From assembly GCF_042684865.1 (NCBI RefSeq), contig NZ_JBHUML010000005.1, positions 310,001 to 374,000 on the forward strand: a stretch of 64,000 bases of DNA. The letters are read 5' to 3'. This document shows, piece by piece, positions 53,883 through 62,427 of this stretch. The notes beneath the pieces were generated by a model that did not search any database, was not told the origin of the DNA, and was given only the letters and a program-made list of their open reading frames with translations. This DNA is from Salibacterium lacus. GTDB lineage: Bacteria > Bacillota > Bacilli > Bacillales > Marinococcaceae. Every line of letters starts with the position of its first letter. Positions within the stretch are counted from its first letter, which is position 1. Made by a program: the position numbers and the translations under genes.

Positions 53883-55432
53883 TTACGTTTCCCTCCAAAG
53901 TAAGAAGCACCGCGGGTAAAACCGTGTTTCGCATCAACTTCTTGATTTTTCTGCGTTAACGTTTTCTGCTTGGTTTCTCTTTTATTGTTTCTGATTAAGG
54001 TCTGGATACTCTTGACCGTGGGTCGGTTTGTAACGTGACACGCCATGTGACAAGCTTGTTCTATCTCTTGAACGGAATAGTTGCGTTCCAGTTTCTTTAA
54101 GGCAAAAATGGACTTCATAGCTTGTTTTTCGATGGTGTAACTGTCCAGCAGATATGTCACAACCCGGAGGGTATACTCTCCTATTTTCGCTGCCCAGTCC
54201 AATGCTTCGGCCGGTGTTTGTTCGGCATACTGTTTATGATGAGCCGGCATGTGATCAGCCAGGGTGGAATATTGACCGTATTTCCCATATAATGTTGGAT
54301 GAGAGGCTATTCTCATGTGATGAAAATACACTTCTACCACCGTGTCAGAAGCTCTTACATCGACCTGCTTACCAATATAGTCATAGGGAACAGAATAAAA
54401 CATACTCTTCACTGAGATATGGTAATCGGGCTGAACCTTGGCCGTCCGCCATTCAGCCATCTGATATGGCTTAGCGGGAAGAGGGGAAAGGGCGAATTTC
54501 TCCTCCTCCATAAACGCTGACCATCTCGATCCTTCTTTTTTTGTAAAAGGACGATGATTAAACGCTTCAAGCTTTTGGTGAATCTCTTGATTCAACTCTT
54601 CCAACGTAAAACATTGACTGTTTCGTAAAGAAGCAATGATCCACGTGGAAACGGTATTAACGGAGCTTTCCACACTGGCTTTATCCTTTGGTGCCCTTAC
54701 TCGGGCCGGCATAATAACAGATTGGTAATGACGTGCCATGTCTTCATATGTTTGGTTTAACACCAACTCTTTGAACGTGTGTTTGGTGACGCCGGTTTTC
54801 AGATTATCGGGAACGATGATTTGAGTCACCCCTCCCATGTAGGTAAATGCGCGCTGATGGAGCTTAATCCAAGCTGCTAAGTCCATGGATAAAGAACCCT
54901 CTACATACGAAAGCTGAGAACAAGGAAGTGTCGCTACAAATACATAGACTTTGATTTTTTCTCCCGTATCAGGGTCGGTGATAAACAACGTGGATCCGGC
55001 CCAATCCACCTCCAATGCTTCTCCCGGTTTTCGACGAATCCGCATCGTTGCTTTATATTTTTGGGCAAAGCGGTGATAGTGTTCGGTAAATGTCCGGTAG
55101 GCATAAGGGATCCTGCCCTGAGCCTGTGCTTCTCTCTTATATTCCTCGTGAAGCAGAGTCAAGGTTACATTCGGTTTAGCCAATTCAGCATACAAGTAGT
55201 CAAAATCAATCACGTGCCGTCCTGAAGCTTCTAATTTTTTCTCGGGATAAAGAAAGTCTTCAATCCATGGATCCGTCATCTCCTCATCTAATGGACACTT
55301 CAACCCCCGTTTTTCCGCAAGTCGGATGACTTCCGTCACCTTTTGCCGGGAGTGATGAGTCATAGCGGCAATGCTTCGTAAACTCCTTTCTTCTTCACCT
55401 TGTAATTCCAGTATTCGACGATAAGGAAACAT
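53879..55432 (-). CDS. IS21-family transposase IstA (element 2)
   Basis: A 517-residue DDE transposase; AGGAGG lies ahead of the ATG. Catalytic residues: Asp in LEVDWAGST, Asp in IVPDNLKTGV, Glu in DKASVESSV. A helix-turn-helix (SLRSIAAMTHHSRQKVTEVIRLAE) is at residues 18-40. It is only distantly like the IstA of element 1, so the two elements are different IS21 lineages. Confidence 0.95.
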   Translation of the reverse strand: MFPYRRILELQGEEERSLRSIAAMTHHSRQKVTEVIRLAEKRGLKCPLDEEMTDPWIEDFLYPEKKLEASGRHVIDFDYLYAELAKPNVTLTLLHEEYKREAQAQGRIPYAYRTFTEHYHRFAQKYKATMRIRRKPGEALEVDWAGSTLFITDPDTGEKIKVYVFVATLPCSQLSYVEGSLSMDLAAWIKLHQRAFTYMGGVTQIIVPDNLKTGVTKHTFKELVLNQTYEDMARHYQSVIMPARVRAPKDKASVESSVNTVSTWIIASLRNSQCFTLEELNQEIHQKLEAFNHRPFTKKEGSRWSAFMEEEKFALSPLPAKPYQMAEWRTAKVQPDYHISVKSMFYSVPYDYIGKQVDVRASDTVVEVYFHHMRIASHPTLYGKYGQYSTLADHMPAHHKQYAEQTPAEALDWAAKIGEYTLRVVTYLLDSYTIEKQAMKSIFALKKLERNYSVQEIEQACHMACHVTNRPTVKSIQTLIRNNKRETKQKTLTQKNQEVDAKHGFTRGASYFGGKRK

Positions 55433-55596
55433 AAAAAACCTCCTGTATTCCTAATGTCATGCCGTAAGGCATGCCCACTAAGTATACAGGAGGCAGTGGA
55501 ATGGTAAAGACAAATGCAGAGAGTGGTAAAATACGCTGCATTCGTTGGTAAAAAAGATTGCATTGGTGGTACAAATCAAATGCCGTACTCAGAAGA

Positions 55597-56236
55597 TCCA
55601 GAGCAATATTTAGAAACTCTTTTTCAGCAGGAATTTGACTACCGTGAAACAGCAAAAGGAGAGCGTCTTATCAAGAAGGCAAAATTCCTTCATGAAAAAG
55701 AGCTACAGGATTTTAAATGGGGGGACCAAATCAGATTTCCGCCGCATCTTGATCAGGAGGCTCTGACAGCACTGCATTTTGTCAAAAGAAAAGAGAATCT
55801 TGTATTAACGGGGTCTCCCGGCACTGGGAAAACGCACATCGCTACCGGAGTTGGACGAGAAGCGTGTAGAATGGGATATGAAGTACGCTTTTACCGCGTT
55901 GCAGATTTAGTGGATCAACTGGAAAAAGCCTGGCGGGAAGGCAAATTTCAAACCTTTCGAAACAAATTCAACAAGGTGGATATGATTATTTTAGATGAGA
56001 TGGGCTATATTCCTTTCAGCAAGGATGGTGCCGAACTATTATTTCAATTGATTACAGACTGGTATGAACAAAAAAGCCTGGTGATTACGTCCAATCTGGA
56101 GTTCAGTCAGTGGAACAGAGTGTTCGTTGATGCGAGACTAACGGCAGCTTTAGTGGATCGGGTGATCCACCACGCTCACATATTAAGTTTTACGGGAGAT
56201 AGTTATCGTGTGACACATGCATTATCCAATTCTTAA
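55597..56236 (+). pseudogene. 3' part of split istB (element 1)
   Basis: Carries Walker A TGSPGTGKTHIATGVG and Walker B MIILDEMGYIPF, so most of the ATPase is present. It continues in frame from 52951 once element 2 is removed. A product starting inside (for example at the ATG of 55580, within element 2's end) could be translated, but lacks the N-terminal helical part. Confidence 0.88.
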
Positions 56237-56286
56237 TTGTTTCAAAAGGGCTGGCAGCCTTCTAAACTTTCGGCTGCAATATTCTT

Positions 56287-56456
56287 AAATTCTTGATTGC
56301 AAAACACACCAGGACCACGGGGGCCTTGCTACGTATATGCTTTATCATTCGCCGTTGCCTTCGTCCCATCACCAGCCTGGGTTTGACTTTGATGAGCAAG
56401 TGCTTCAAGTCGCGGTTCATACATTGGCTTCGATTATTGTCGAAGAACAACAGTAA
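56287..56456 (+). pseudogene. C-terminal relic of an M20-type amidohydrolase
   Basis: The frame ending at 56456 gives YHSPLPSSHHQPGFDFDEQV and VAVHTLASIIVEEQQ, which resembles the C-terminus of M20 aminoacylase/hippurate hydrolases (HHxPxFDFDE). The rest was lost when the IS elements moved in. A terminator follows directly. Identification rests on a short stretch. Confidence 0.4.
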
Positions 56457-56457
56457 A

Positions 56458-56497
56458 AAAAAACAGTCTGAGCTTGAAAGCTTGGGCTGTCTTTTTT
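56458..56497 (+). terminator. Terminator after the M20-type relic
   Basis: ACAGTCTGAGCTT pairs with AAGCTTGGGCTGT (one G-T pair region) and runs into six T. Confidence 0.8.
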
Positions 56498-56588
56498 CAT
56501 TTATCCCCATTGTTTTTTAATCTCAAAACATGAAGAATACTTCTTATATTGAGATTAAAACAAGCAATTTCCGATAATAATGGGTATG

Positions 56589-56741
56589 TTAACTAATTAA
56601 AAATATCCGCTTCATTTGCCTGCTTGAATCCTTATCCATAAAGATTTTTTCTCAACCTACTTCTTGCGGAAATCGTTTTTCACGTTCAAGATTTTGCTCT
56701 TCTATACTTATACGAGCGTAACCAACATTTTTATCTGACAT
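56589..56741 (-). pseudogene. N-terminal relic of a serine recombinase (resolvase)
   Basis: After AAAGGTGATGAAG the ATG at 56741 opens MSDKNVGYARISIEEQNLER, whose GYARxS segment with the catalytic-type Ser and EEQNLER is the resolvase/invertase start. A TGA stop follows PQEVG, then EKIFMDKDSSRQMKRIF continues in the same frame as in resolvases, then a stop. The remaining ~130 residues are gone. Confidence 0.75.
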
Positions 56742-56755
56742 CTTCATCACCTTTA

Positions 56756-58030
56756 CTAGTGATCGATATTTTTCATAAAAGTAATAACTTCAAACGCTGC
56801 AAATGTTGCATTAAATGTTTCATAAAGTAAATCTGCAAATTCTATTAAATATAGTTTCCAAGTGTTGTTTCCATTTTTAAAATTGATTAATTGATTATCG
56901 GGCTCATATATATAAGAGTGGTGACCAATACTGTTCCTAATAGAATTATCTAATACGTTTTCAATATCAAATACATCAATAAACAAATTTTCTTCTGTGA
57001 AATATTTCACTTTGTTTCCCTTATTTTTTACTTTTTGATGATAATCACCTATATCAGTTATGTTAGTAAATTGAGCTTGCATATTTGGTTCAAATGCATT
57101 TCTATCACTTCTCTTAATGATATTTTGTATACCTAAAAATACTGGTAACAAAGAACAAAGCGTTTCAAATGCTTCAATATAATAGTTTTTTATATTGTCG
57201 AAGTTCGTTGTCAAAATTCCTTTTTGCTCTTTTACATTTTGAATATTATTTTCGCTAAAGACATTAGATAGTATTACAGGCAACAAATAATGATAGTATT
57301 CTGCAAAGTTTTTAAGTAAGCTAATAATATTTTCATCAGCATAATTGATAAGTTCATTTAAATCTTTCTTCAAATTTATAATCTCGTCACGATTTTGATT
57401 TTTTGTCTGTTCTAATAGAACTTTTAGCTTCTTTAAATCGTTCATACGTTCATTGTAGGAAAGAAAAGGTTTGAAAGGATAATACACCACGTTATTCATA
57501 ACTTCCTTATAATCAATCTTCAACATCTCCCCCATGAGTACAGGTTTAACGAATCCGTAAAGTAATAACTGGCGATTTAAATATTTATAATTCTCATTCT
57601 TATAGAGTTCCCATAGCCTCATTACTATCACTACATTACTGTCAAATTGCTCAGTCAATAGACTGGAAAACACAGACTTTTTTTGTTTAATTTCATGACT
57701 TGCAGGGTCTAGCATAAAAGGAGAAAAAAACGTTGAAGGATCTTCAAGTTGGAACTCCTTGATTTTATCTGTAAAAAATTCTGTGCCTAATTGCAGAACA
57801 TGAGTCGGAGATTCGTCATCAGTAATATCACACCAATTTGCATTATTACTTTTAAATTCTTGGATAAACCCTTGCTTTAAATCTTCGTTCCATATCAAAT
57901 GACCACTTATTGTTACTTTGCACTCAGGACAACTGTAAACAAAAGGATTTATTTTTATATAGCCGCCTTGTACTTTAAGCCTTACTACGTTTTTGCAAAC
58001 TTCACATTCAAGATTTATATTTTGGTTCAT
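56756..58030 (-). CDS. Zinc-ribbon protein with a HEPN-type RxxxxH motif (candidate defence/abortive-infection gene)
   Basis: A 424-residue protein, intact and AT-rich. Residues 9-12 (CEVC) and 34-37 (CPEC) form a four-Cys zinc ribbon. The middle (about 120-300) is helical. Residues 350-385 read VLDNSIRNSIGHHSYIYEPD, where R365 and H370 give the Rx4H signature of HEPN ribonucleases, in the context IRNSIGHHSY seen in many HEPN/abortive-infection proteins. No nucleotidyltransferase antitoxin is visible next to it. Neighbours are a resolvase relic, an acetyltransferase relic and an integrase relic. RNase activity and a defence role are inference; family is not named by known domains. Confidence 0.7.
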   Translation of the reverse strand: MNQNINLECEVCKNVVRLKVQGGYIKINPFVYSCPECKVTISGHLIWNEDLKQGFIQEFKSNNANWCDITDDESPTHVLQLGTEFFTDKIKEFQLEDPSTFFSPFMLDPASHEIKQKKSVFSSLLTEQFDSNVVIVMRLWELYKNENYKYLNRQLLLYGFVKPVLMGEMLKIDYKEVMNNVVYYPFKPFLSYNERMNDLKKLKVLLEQTKNQNRDEIINLKKDLNELINYADENIISLLKNFAEYYHYLLPVILSNVFSENNIQNVKEQKGILTTNFDNIKNYYIEAFETLCSLLPVFLGIQNIIKRSDRNAFEPNMQAQFTNITDIGDYHQKVKNKGNKVKYFTEENLFIDVFDIENVLDNSIRNSIGHHSYIYEPDNQLINFKNGNNTWKLYLIEFADLLYETFNATFAAFEVITFMKNIDH

Positions 58031-58276
58031 TATGTTTCCTGCTTTCTATTTTTTATTATTTAAATGAACCATTCTTGTGAATCAGTTAAAGAGTTGAATT
58101 AATAGTATTTTGATTTTATTTCTTTAGGCTATACTTAAAAGGTCTTTTAAATCTTAAAAAAGGAAGCGTTCGTTTTTTAGCTTTCATTTTTTATCCAAAC
58201 GAACACTTTTACAGACATATCATTAAAAATTTTTAATATACAATCTTACATCTTCGTCTAACGAGATGACAATTTT

Positions 58277-58608
58277 CTATTCATGCTCTAAGTAAAATAC
58301 GGTTACGCTTTTGTCATAGTTTTGTCGGCAATAATCTAATTTATTTTCCAATGCAGAAGGAAGAAAATGATTCTCTGGTACATTCTGAAATCCAAAGCTT
58401 CCATAAAACGATTGTAACCCTTGAAAAGGAATGCAATATACTTCTTCCCAATTCTGTTTTTTAGCTTCCTCCACCAATGCTTGGACCAGCATGGAAGCTA
58501 GTCCTTTACCACGAAAAGACGATAAATACTTCCTATTTCCATTTTGCACCCCTCTATGGGAACTAACCGACCTACTCCTGCATAAGCATCGTTTTCTAAA
58601 ACAATCAT
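58277..58608 (-). pseudogene. Frameshifted GNAT acetyltransferase
   Basis: One frame gives MIVLENDAYAGVGRLVP from 58608 and a second gives FRGKGLASMLVQALVEEAKK with SFYGSFGFQNVPENHF, both parts of one GNAT protein; a frame change lies near 58525-58545. The N-terminus is cut near 58620 by the junction with the integrase fragment. A hairpin near 58166-58206 may be its old terminator. The gap 58031-58276 holds nothing else. Confidence 0.75.
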
Positions 58609-58616
58609 AACTACTT

Positions 58617-58788
58617 CATACAAACATGGTAAACACAAAAAACTAACTAGGACTTTTGATAATAAAAAGGAAGCGCAATTTTGGACTCTAGAGAATGAAT
58701 TAGAGAAGGGAAATGGTAAACAAATTGCAAATAAATCTACAACTTTTGCTGACTATTTCGATCATTGTGTATTTGGCAAGAGAAAAAT
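58617..58788 (+). pseudogene. N-terminal fragment of a tyrosine integrase
   Basis: The frame YKHGKHKKLTRTFDNKKEAQ-FWTLENELEKGN ... TTFADYFDHCVF matches the arm-binding N-terminal domain of phage/ICE integrases. Both ends are cut by other relics (GNAT at the left, SNase at the right). No catalytic domain remains. Confidence 0.65.
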
Positions 58789-58789
58789 G

Positions 58790-59185
58790 CATATCGTGTC
58801 CCCGTCAACCACTCTGCTAAATTTTTCCGTTGTTTTCACACGTTCATTTTCCGTGGATACAGTTTCTTTTTCTTCTGCTTTATCTTTAGTATCGCCTAGC
58901 GCTGTCGTACTAGACGTTTTGTCTGTTCTTTTCTTATTTTTTTGTGATGTGACTAGCGGTTTCCTTCGATGCTACGGTTTTCTTATTTGTTCCACCATCG
59001 TTGCCTTTAACCTTTGTTTTTTCAGGTTAAGATTCTTTCGAAGCTTTAGATTCTTTGTCGGTATTAACAACTTCTTTTTACGCGGTATCCGTTTCTTTTA
59101 TTTATTCTGGAGCAGTCATTCCAAACAAAATAAAGGACAGTATGATTAAAGCCGGATAAATGGCAAATATCTTTTTCCGTTTTCA
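58790..59185 (-). pseudogene. Decayed secreted SNase-like (thermonuclease) gene, N-terminal part
   Basis: The minus strand shows AAGGAGGTG, a hydrophobic signal stretch (IFAIYPALIILSFILFGMTA), a lysine/threonine-rich linker broken by stops and frame changes, and VKTTEKFSRVVDGDTI, the first strand of a staphylococcal-nuclease-type domain (RVVDGDT). The rest of the nuclease is missing at the junction near 58790. Confidence 0.65.
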
Positions 59186-59224
59186 CCTCCTTAGGCAACC
59201 AACATAGAAGGCCTGCCGTTACCT

Positions 59225-59603
59225 ACATTTTTAGAATGCCACAAACACGCATCGGTGAAATACAACCTTCATCATCTTGAAGTATTTCATACAGATAGAG
59301 GTAGTGAGTTTAAAAATCAACTCATCGACCAGGCCCTCGAAACCTTTGGCATTGAACGCTCATTGAGTGAAAAAGGAACACCCTACGACAACGCCGTAGC
59401 AGAAGCTACGTTTAAGACTATCAAAACGGAGTTTGTCCACGGTTCTAGCTTCTCTAACCAATACGAACTTGATCTTGAACTATTTGATTATGTTCATTGG
59501 TTCAATCATATTCGCATTCATGGATCACTAGATTATTTAACGCCAGCTGAATACAAGTCTAAGCACCTTTAAATATTTGTCCAGTTTAGTGTTGACATAC
59601 CAA
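59225..59603 (+). mobile_element. 3' end of an IS3-family element
   Basis: 59255-59572 encodes the end of an IS150-type transposase: HTDRGSEFKNQLIDQAL, the catalytic Glu region PYDNAVAEATFKTIKTEF and HGSLDYLTPAEYKSK. The first two acidic residues' region is lost except for the second Asp in HTDRGSEF. The sequence TGTCCAGTTTAGTGTTGACATACCA-like right end of such elements lies at 59579-59603. Confidence 0.85.
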
Positions 59604-59647
59604 CCTTGCCGTTAACACAAACTTATTGGCGGTACCTTTACCTATTA

Positions 59648-61492
59648 CTATATAATATCTTCATATGCTATATTATATAGTTCGCATAAGTACTTATCTA
59701 CTTCTGTTTTTTCCAAATTAATTAAGGTTTGTTTTTCAGTATCACTTAACTCTGGATATGAAAAATTAATTAAATAATTCTTAGCTGTTGAAAAATATCC
59801 ATTATTGTATGGCTTGCTCGTTTTCTTTATATAGTACCAAAAAAGCGACGATTCCATAATTTTTTTTAAAACGTATAGAGTAATTTCATCAGAACAAAAT
59901 AGTCCGTAACCACAATAAAAAATTAAATCTGTACTTTCACTGATTATTGCTATAGGTTGGTTAGCCATATAGGGTATTAAAAGTTTTTTTTCTTTTGGGT
60001 TGTTCAAGCCTTGTGTGCGACCATAGGAATACCAAGTAGGGTAATTACCTTTGCCTTTGTCCCTATTATCTAGTATGTTTTTGTGAGCTTTTAGAAAGTG
60101 CAAGCAATTGGGATAATTTTCTTCCATTTCTTCTTGTTTTATGACAACAACTGAGTTGTTGTCATCTAATTTATAAGGGAAAATCGCCTTTTCTAAATAT
60201 CTCTCTAATTCCTCTTCATTCTTCATTATATTTGGTTTAGCCATGTTTACACATACGGACTTTTCTATTTTAAAATTTTCATTATAATACGTTCTATAGT
60301 AATATTTATCATCTTCATCATATGGGGTAAAGATAAATAAATCATTTTTTAAAGTGGCTATGCCATTTTTTATTAAAAAATCCCCTAACCTATTTTTTTG
60401 TGCTTCAATCTTTTTTATGTTCATTAGCTCATTTTGATCTCCGAAATTCCAACCTTTTTTATAATCATTCAGTTCAGAATATCGATTACTATAAAATTTT
60501 GTATTTCTCAAATCTTTTTCGCCATAATAGGGCGCATAATACAATTTATCATTTTGAGCCTCCTTATTTATTATAGAAATGCAAGTATAACTTGTGATCC
60601 TTTTAAACATTTGCTCTTCTTTAAAGTCAATTATGCTCATTTCATATTTATTTTCTAATAAAAGTTTTCTTAACTCTCTTCCATTTAGGCTTTTTAAAAA
60701 TGTATTTACTGAAATAAATCCCAACTTCCCATTTGAGTTTAGGATACTTAAACCTAATTCATAAAATGGAATATATAAATCTGGTAATCCTACACTTGCT
60801 GTTCTCCAATACTTAAGTGAATCTTTAACTTCTTGACTGATATTTTTAGTCCTAACATAAGGAGGATTGCCAAGTACAACATCAAATCCACTGATTATTT
60901 CCTCAAAAATATCATCCCATAACAAATTCAAGGAATTTCCTTGTATCAAATTAAATTGCAAATTTGTTTTTTCATTATTTCGTAGTGCTAATAAAGAAAA
61001 AAGCATTTTAGTTTTTTCAATATTATGCTTGCTAATATCTACTCCATAAATATAGTTAGAGAATATCTCTTTGAAAGATAATTTATATTTATCATGCAAA
61101 AACAAGGCAGCAGATGCCAAAAAAGATCCACATCCACATGCAGGATCGCAAACTTTTGGAGTTCTTTTGCCAACAATAGTTTGAGAAAGAATATAGTCTT
61201 TTATTTTTGAAGGTGTATATACAACACCATTTTCCTTTTTTTCTTTCTCAGGAACAATTAACTCAAATAGCTCTACTAAAGTATCCAACTCTAATGTTAT
61301 TTTGTTATTACTAAGCCATTCTTCTATTACAAAAACATTTTCTTCAGAAATTGATTCTAGATACCAATAATAAAAGTCAGAGTTTTTGTAATCGATTTTG
61401 TTCTGTTTCAAGTATACATATATAAGAGTGGCTTCTAGATTAATAATACCGATACTATCTTTTAAGTTTTTCATAGCTATTTTTATATTCAT
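59648..61492 (-). CDS. Adenine-specific DNA methyltransferase (Eco57I/TaqI type)
   Basis: A 614-residue protein, intact and AT-rich. Residues 90-99 (GVVYTPSKIK) and motif I DPACGCGSFL (116-125) bind SAM, and motif IV NPPY (209-212) is the N6-adenine catalytic motif. The C-terminal ~250 residues (YPTWYSYGRTQGLNNPKEKKLLIPY ... SKPYNNGYFSTAKNYLINF) have the TaqI-like target-recognition pattern. There is no nuclease domain at the N-terminus, so it is a methylase or the M/S part of a larger system. It is flanked by IS3 and IS110 relics. The following minus-strand gene upstream is a related methylase. Confidence 0.88.
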   Translation of the reverse strand: MNIKIAMKNLKDSIGIINLEATLIYVYLKQNKIDYKNSDFYYWYLESISEENVFVIEEWLSNNKITLELDTLVELFELIVPEKEKKENGVVYTPSKIKDYILSQTIVGKRTPKVCDPACGCGSFLASAALFLHDKYKLSFKEIFSNYIYGVDISKHNIEKTKMLFSLLALRNNEKTNLQFNLIQGNSLNLLWDDIFEEIISGFDVVLGNPPYVRTKNISQEVKDSLKYWRTASVGLPDLYIPFYELGLSILNSNGKLGFISVNTFLKSLNGRELRKLLLENKYEMSIIDFKEEQMFKRITSYTCISIINKEAQNDKLYYAPYYGEKDLRNTKFYSNRYSELNDYKKGWNFGDQNELMNIKKIEAQKNRLGDFLIKNGIATLKNDLFIFTPYDEDDKYYYRTYYNENFKIEKSVCVNMAKPNIMKNEEELERYLEKAIFPYKLDDNNSVVVIKQEEMEENYPNCLHFLKAHKNILDNRDKGKGNYPTWYSYGRTQGLNNPKEKKLLIPYMANQPIAIISESTDLIFYCGYGLFCSDEITLYVLKKIMESSLFWYYIKKTSKPYNNGYFSTAKNYLINFSYPELSDTEKQTLINLEKTEVDKYLCELYNIAYEDII

Positions 61493-61659
61493 ATTTCAGC
61501 CTCCAAATTAAATCAAATAGGAGTATTTCTGTTAGGGGAAAATGTGGTTTTTGAACAAAAAAGAGCCCCCTTGGTATAGTACGGAGTACCCGATGAAAAA
61601 TCATCGACCTCGAATCCAAGAAACCAAGAAGGACTCACTATACATTATACGCAAAACAA

Positions 61660-62290
61660 AAAACTCACGCAAATAACCCCGAACACTCTCATAATTGGCA
61701 TTGATATCGCGAAAACCAAACAGGTGGCTCGGGCCTTTGATGACCGCGGCTTTGAGTTTGGGAAGCGACTCATCTTCACCAATGACAGGAAAGGATTCGA
61801 AACATTTCTCAACTGAGCAGCCAGGCATCAGGAAGAGCATCAAAAGATAAACATCATCGTCGGCATGGAACCCACCGGGCATTACTGGCTCCCTTTGGCT
61901 TACTATGCAGACGAACGGGGGCGTTCCCTGGCCCTGGTGAATCCCATGCATACCAAGCGACTGAAGGAAATTGATGATAATTCACCAAGCAAAAACGATA
62001 CCAAAGATGCCCAAAGTTATTGCGCAACAGGTAATAGACGGGAGGTACGCTGTCCCCAATCTTCTCGAAGGAATCTATGCTGAACTGCGGGAAGGCATCA
62101 AATGACGAGATCAACTCGTTCAGTTTCTGGCTCAAGTAGAAGGACGCATTTTATAAATTGGAAGAAGCGCTACTTCCCGGAGTTTGACAGCGTATTTAAG
62201 CAGTGGAATAGAATTATGGCTTCAGCCCCCTGCGGGTGGTTCCTCTGCCTCAGTTGCCAAACACATCACTTCAATATTTATAATAAATAG
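61660..62290 (+). mobile_element. Decayed IS110-family transposase
   Basis: A reading broken by two stops and a frameshift gives LIIGIDIAKTKQVARAFDDRG (DEDD first Asp), VGMEPTGHYWLPLAYY, VNPMHTKRLKEIDDNSPSKND-TKDAQ and VIDGRYAVPNLLEGIYAELR, the N-terminal half of an IS110 transposase. The C-terminal Ser-containing domain is absent. It lies between the two methylase genes. Bases 62291-62427 hold nothing recognisable. Confidence 0.8.
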
Positions 62291-62427
62291 TCGTGATAAA
62301 TCTCTAGGTAAGAGCTAAGACTCTTCTCCTGTGTAACTCTATCATATACTACATCGGAACGGACTTGTCTTGTTATGCAGAGTCGGCCGCTCCTATCCAG
62401 TCCCCACCTCACAATAGGCATGCTTCT

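Larger units (their letters stand above)
52952..55591 (-). mobile_element. IS21-family element 2, inserted in istB of element 1
   Basis: Ends are TGAGTACGGC and its exact inverse GCCGTACTCA. The 5-bp sequence GAAGA flanks it on both sides (52947-52951 and 55592-55596) and reading across the join restores the host frame, so the limits are exact. Inside each end are about four spaced copies of TTTTACCAC/GTGGTAAAA, the multiple terminal repeats typical of IS21 elements. It carries intact istA and istB on the minus strand, so it may still be active. Confidence 0.93.
51390..56290 (+). mobile_element. IS21-family element 1, interrupted by IS21-family element 2
   Basis: The element carries istA (51425-52876) and an istB whose two parts lie at 52869-52951 and 55597-56236. 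Removing 52952-55596 restores a 241-codon frame. The left end lies at the break in hsdR, near GGTGTCTAATC at 51381; the right end is taken near the GTGTT/AACAC-type sequence at 56300 but was not proven, and no target duplication was found. Ends are approximate. Confidence 0.7.

Noticed and set aside
58787..59149. Plus-strand 120-codon hydrophobic frame
   Set aside because: The minus strand explains the sequence as a decayed SNase-like gene with a signal stretch and RVVDGDT; the plus frame is its shadow.
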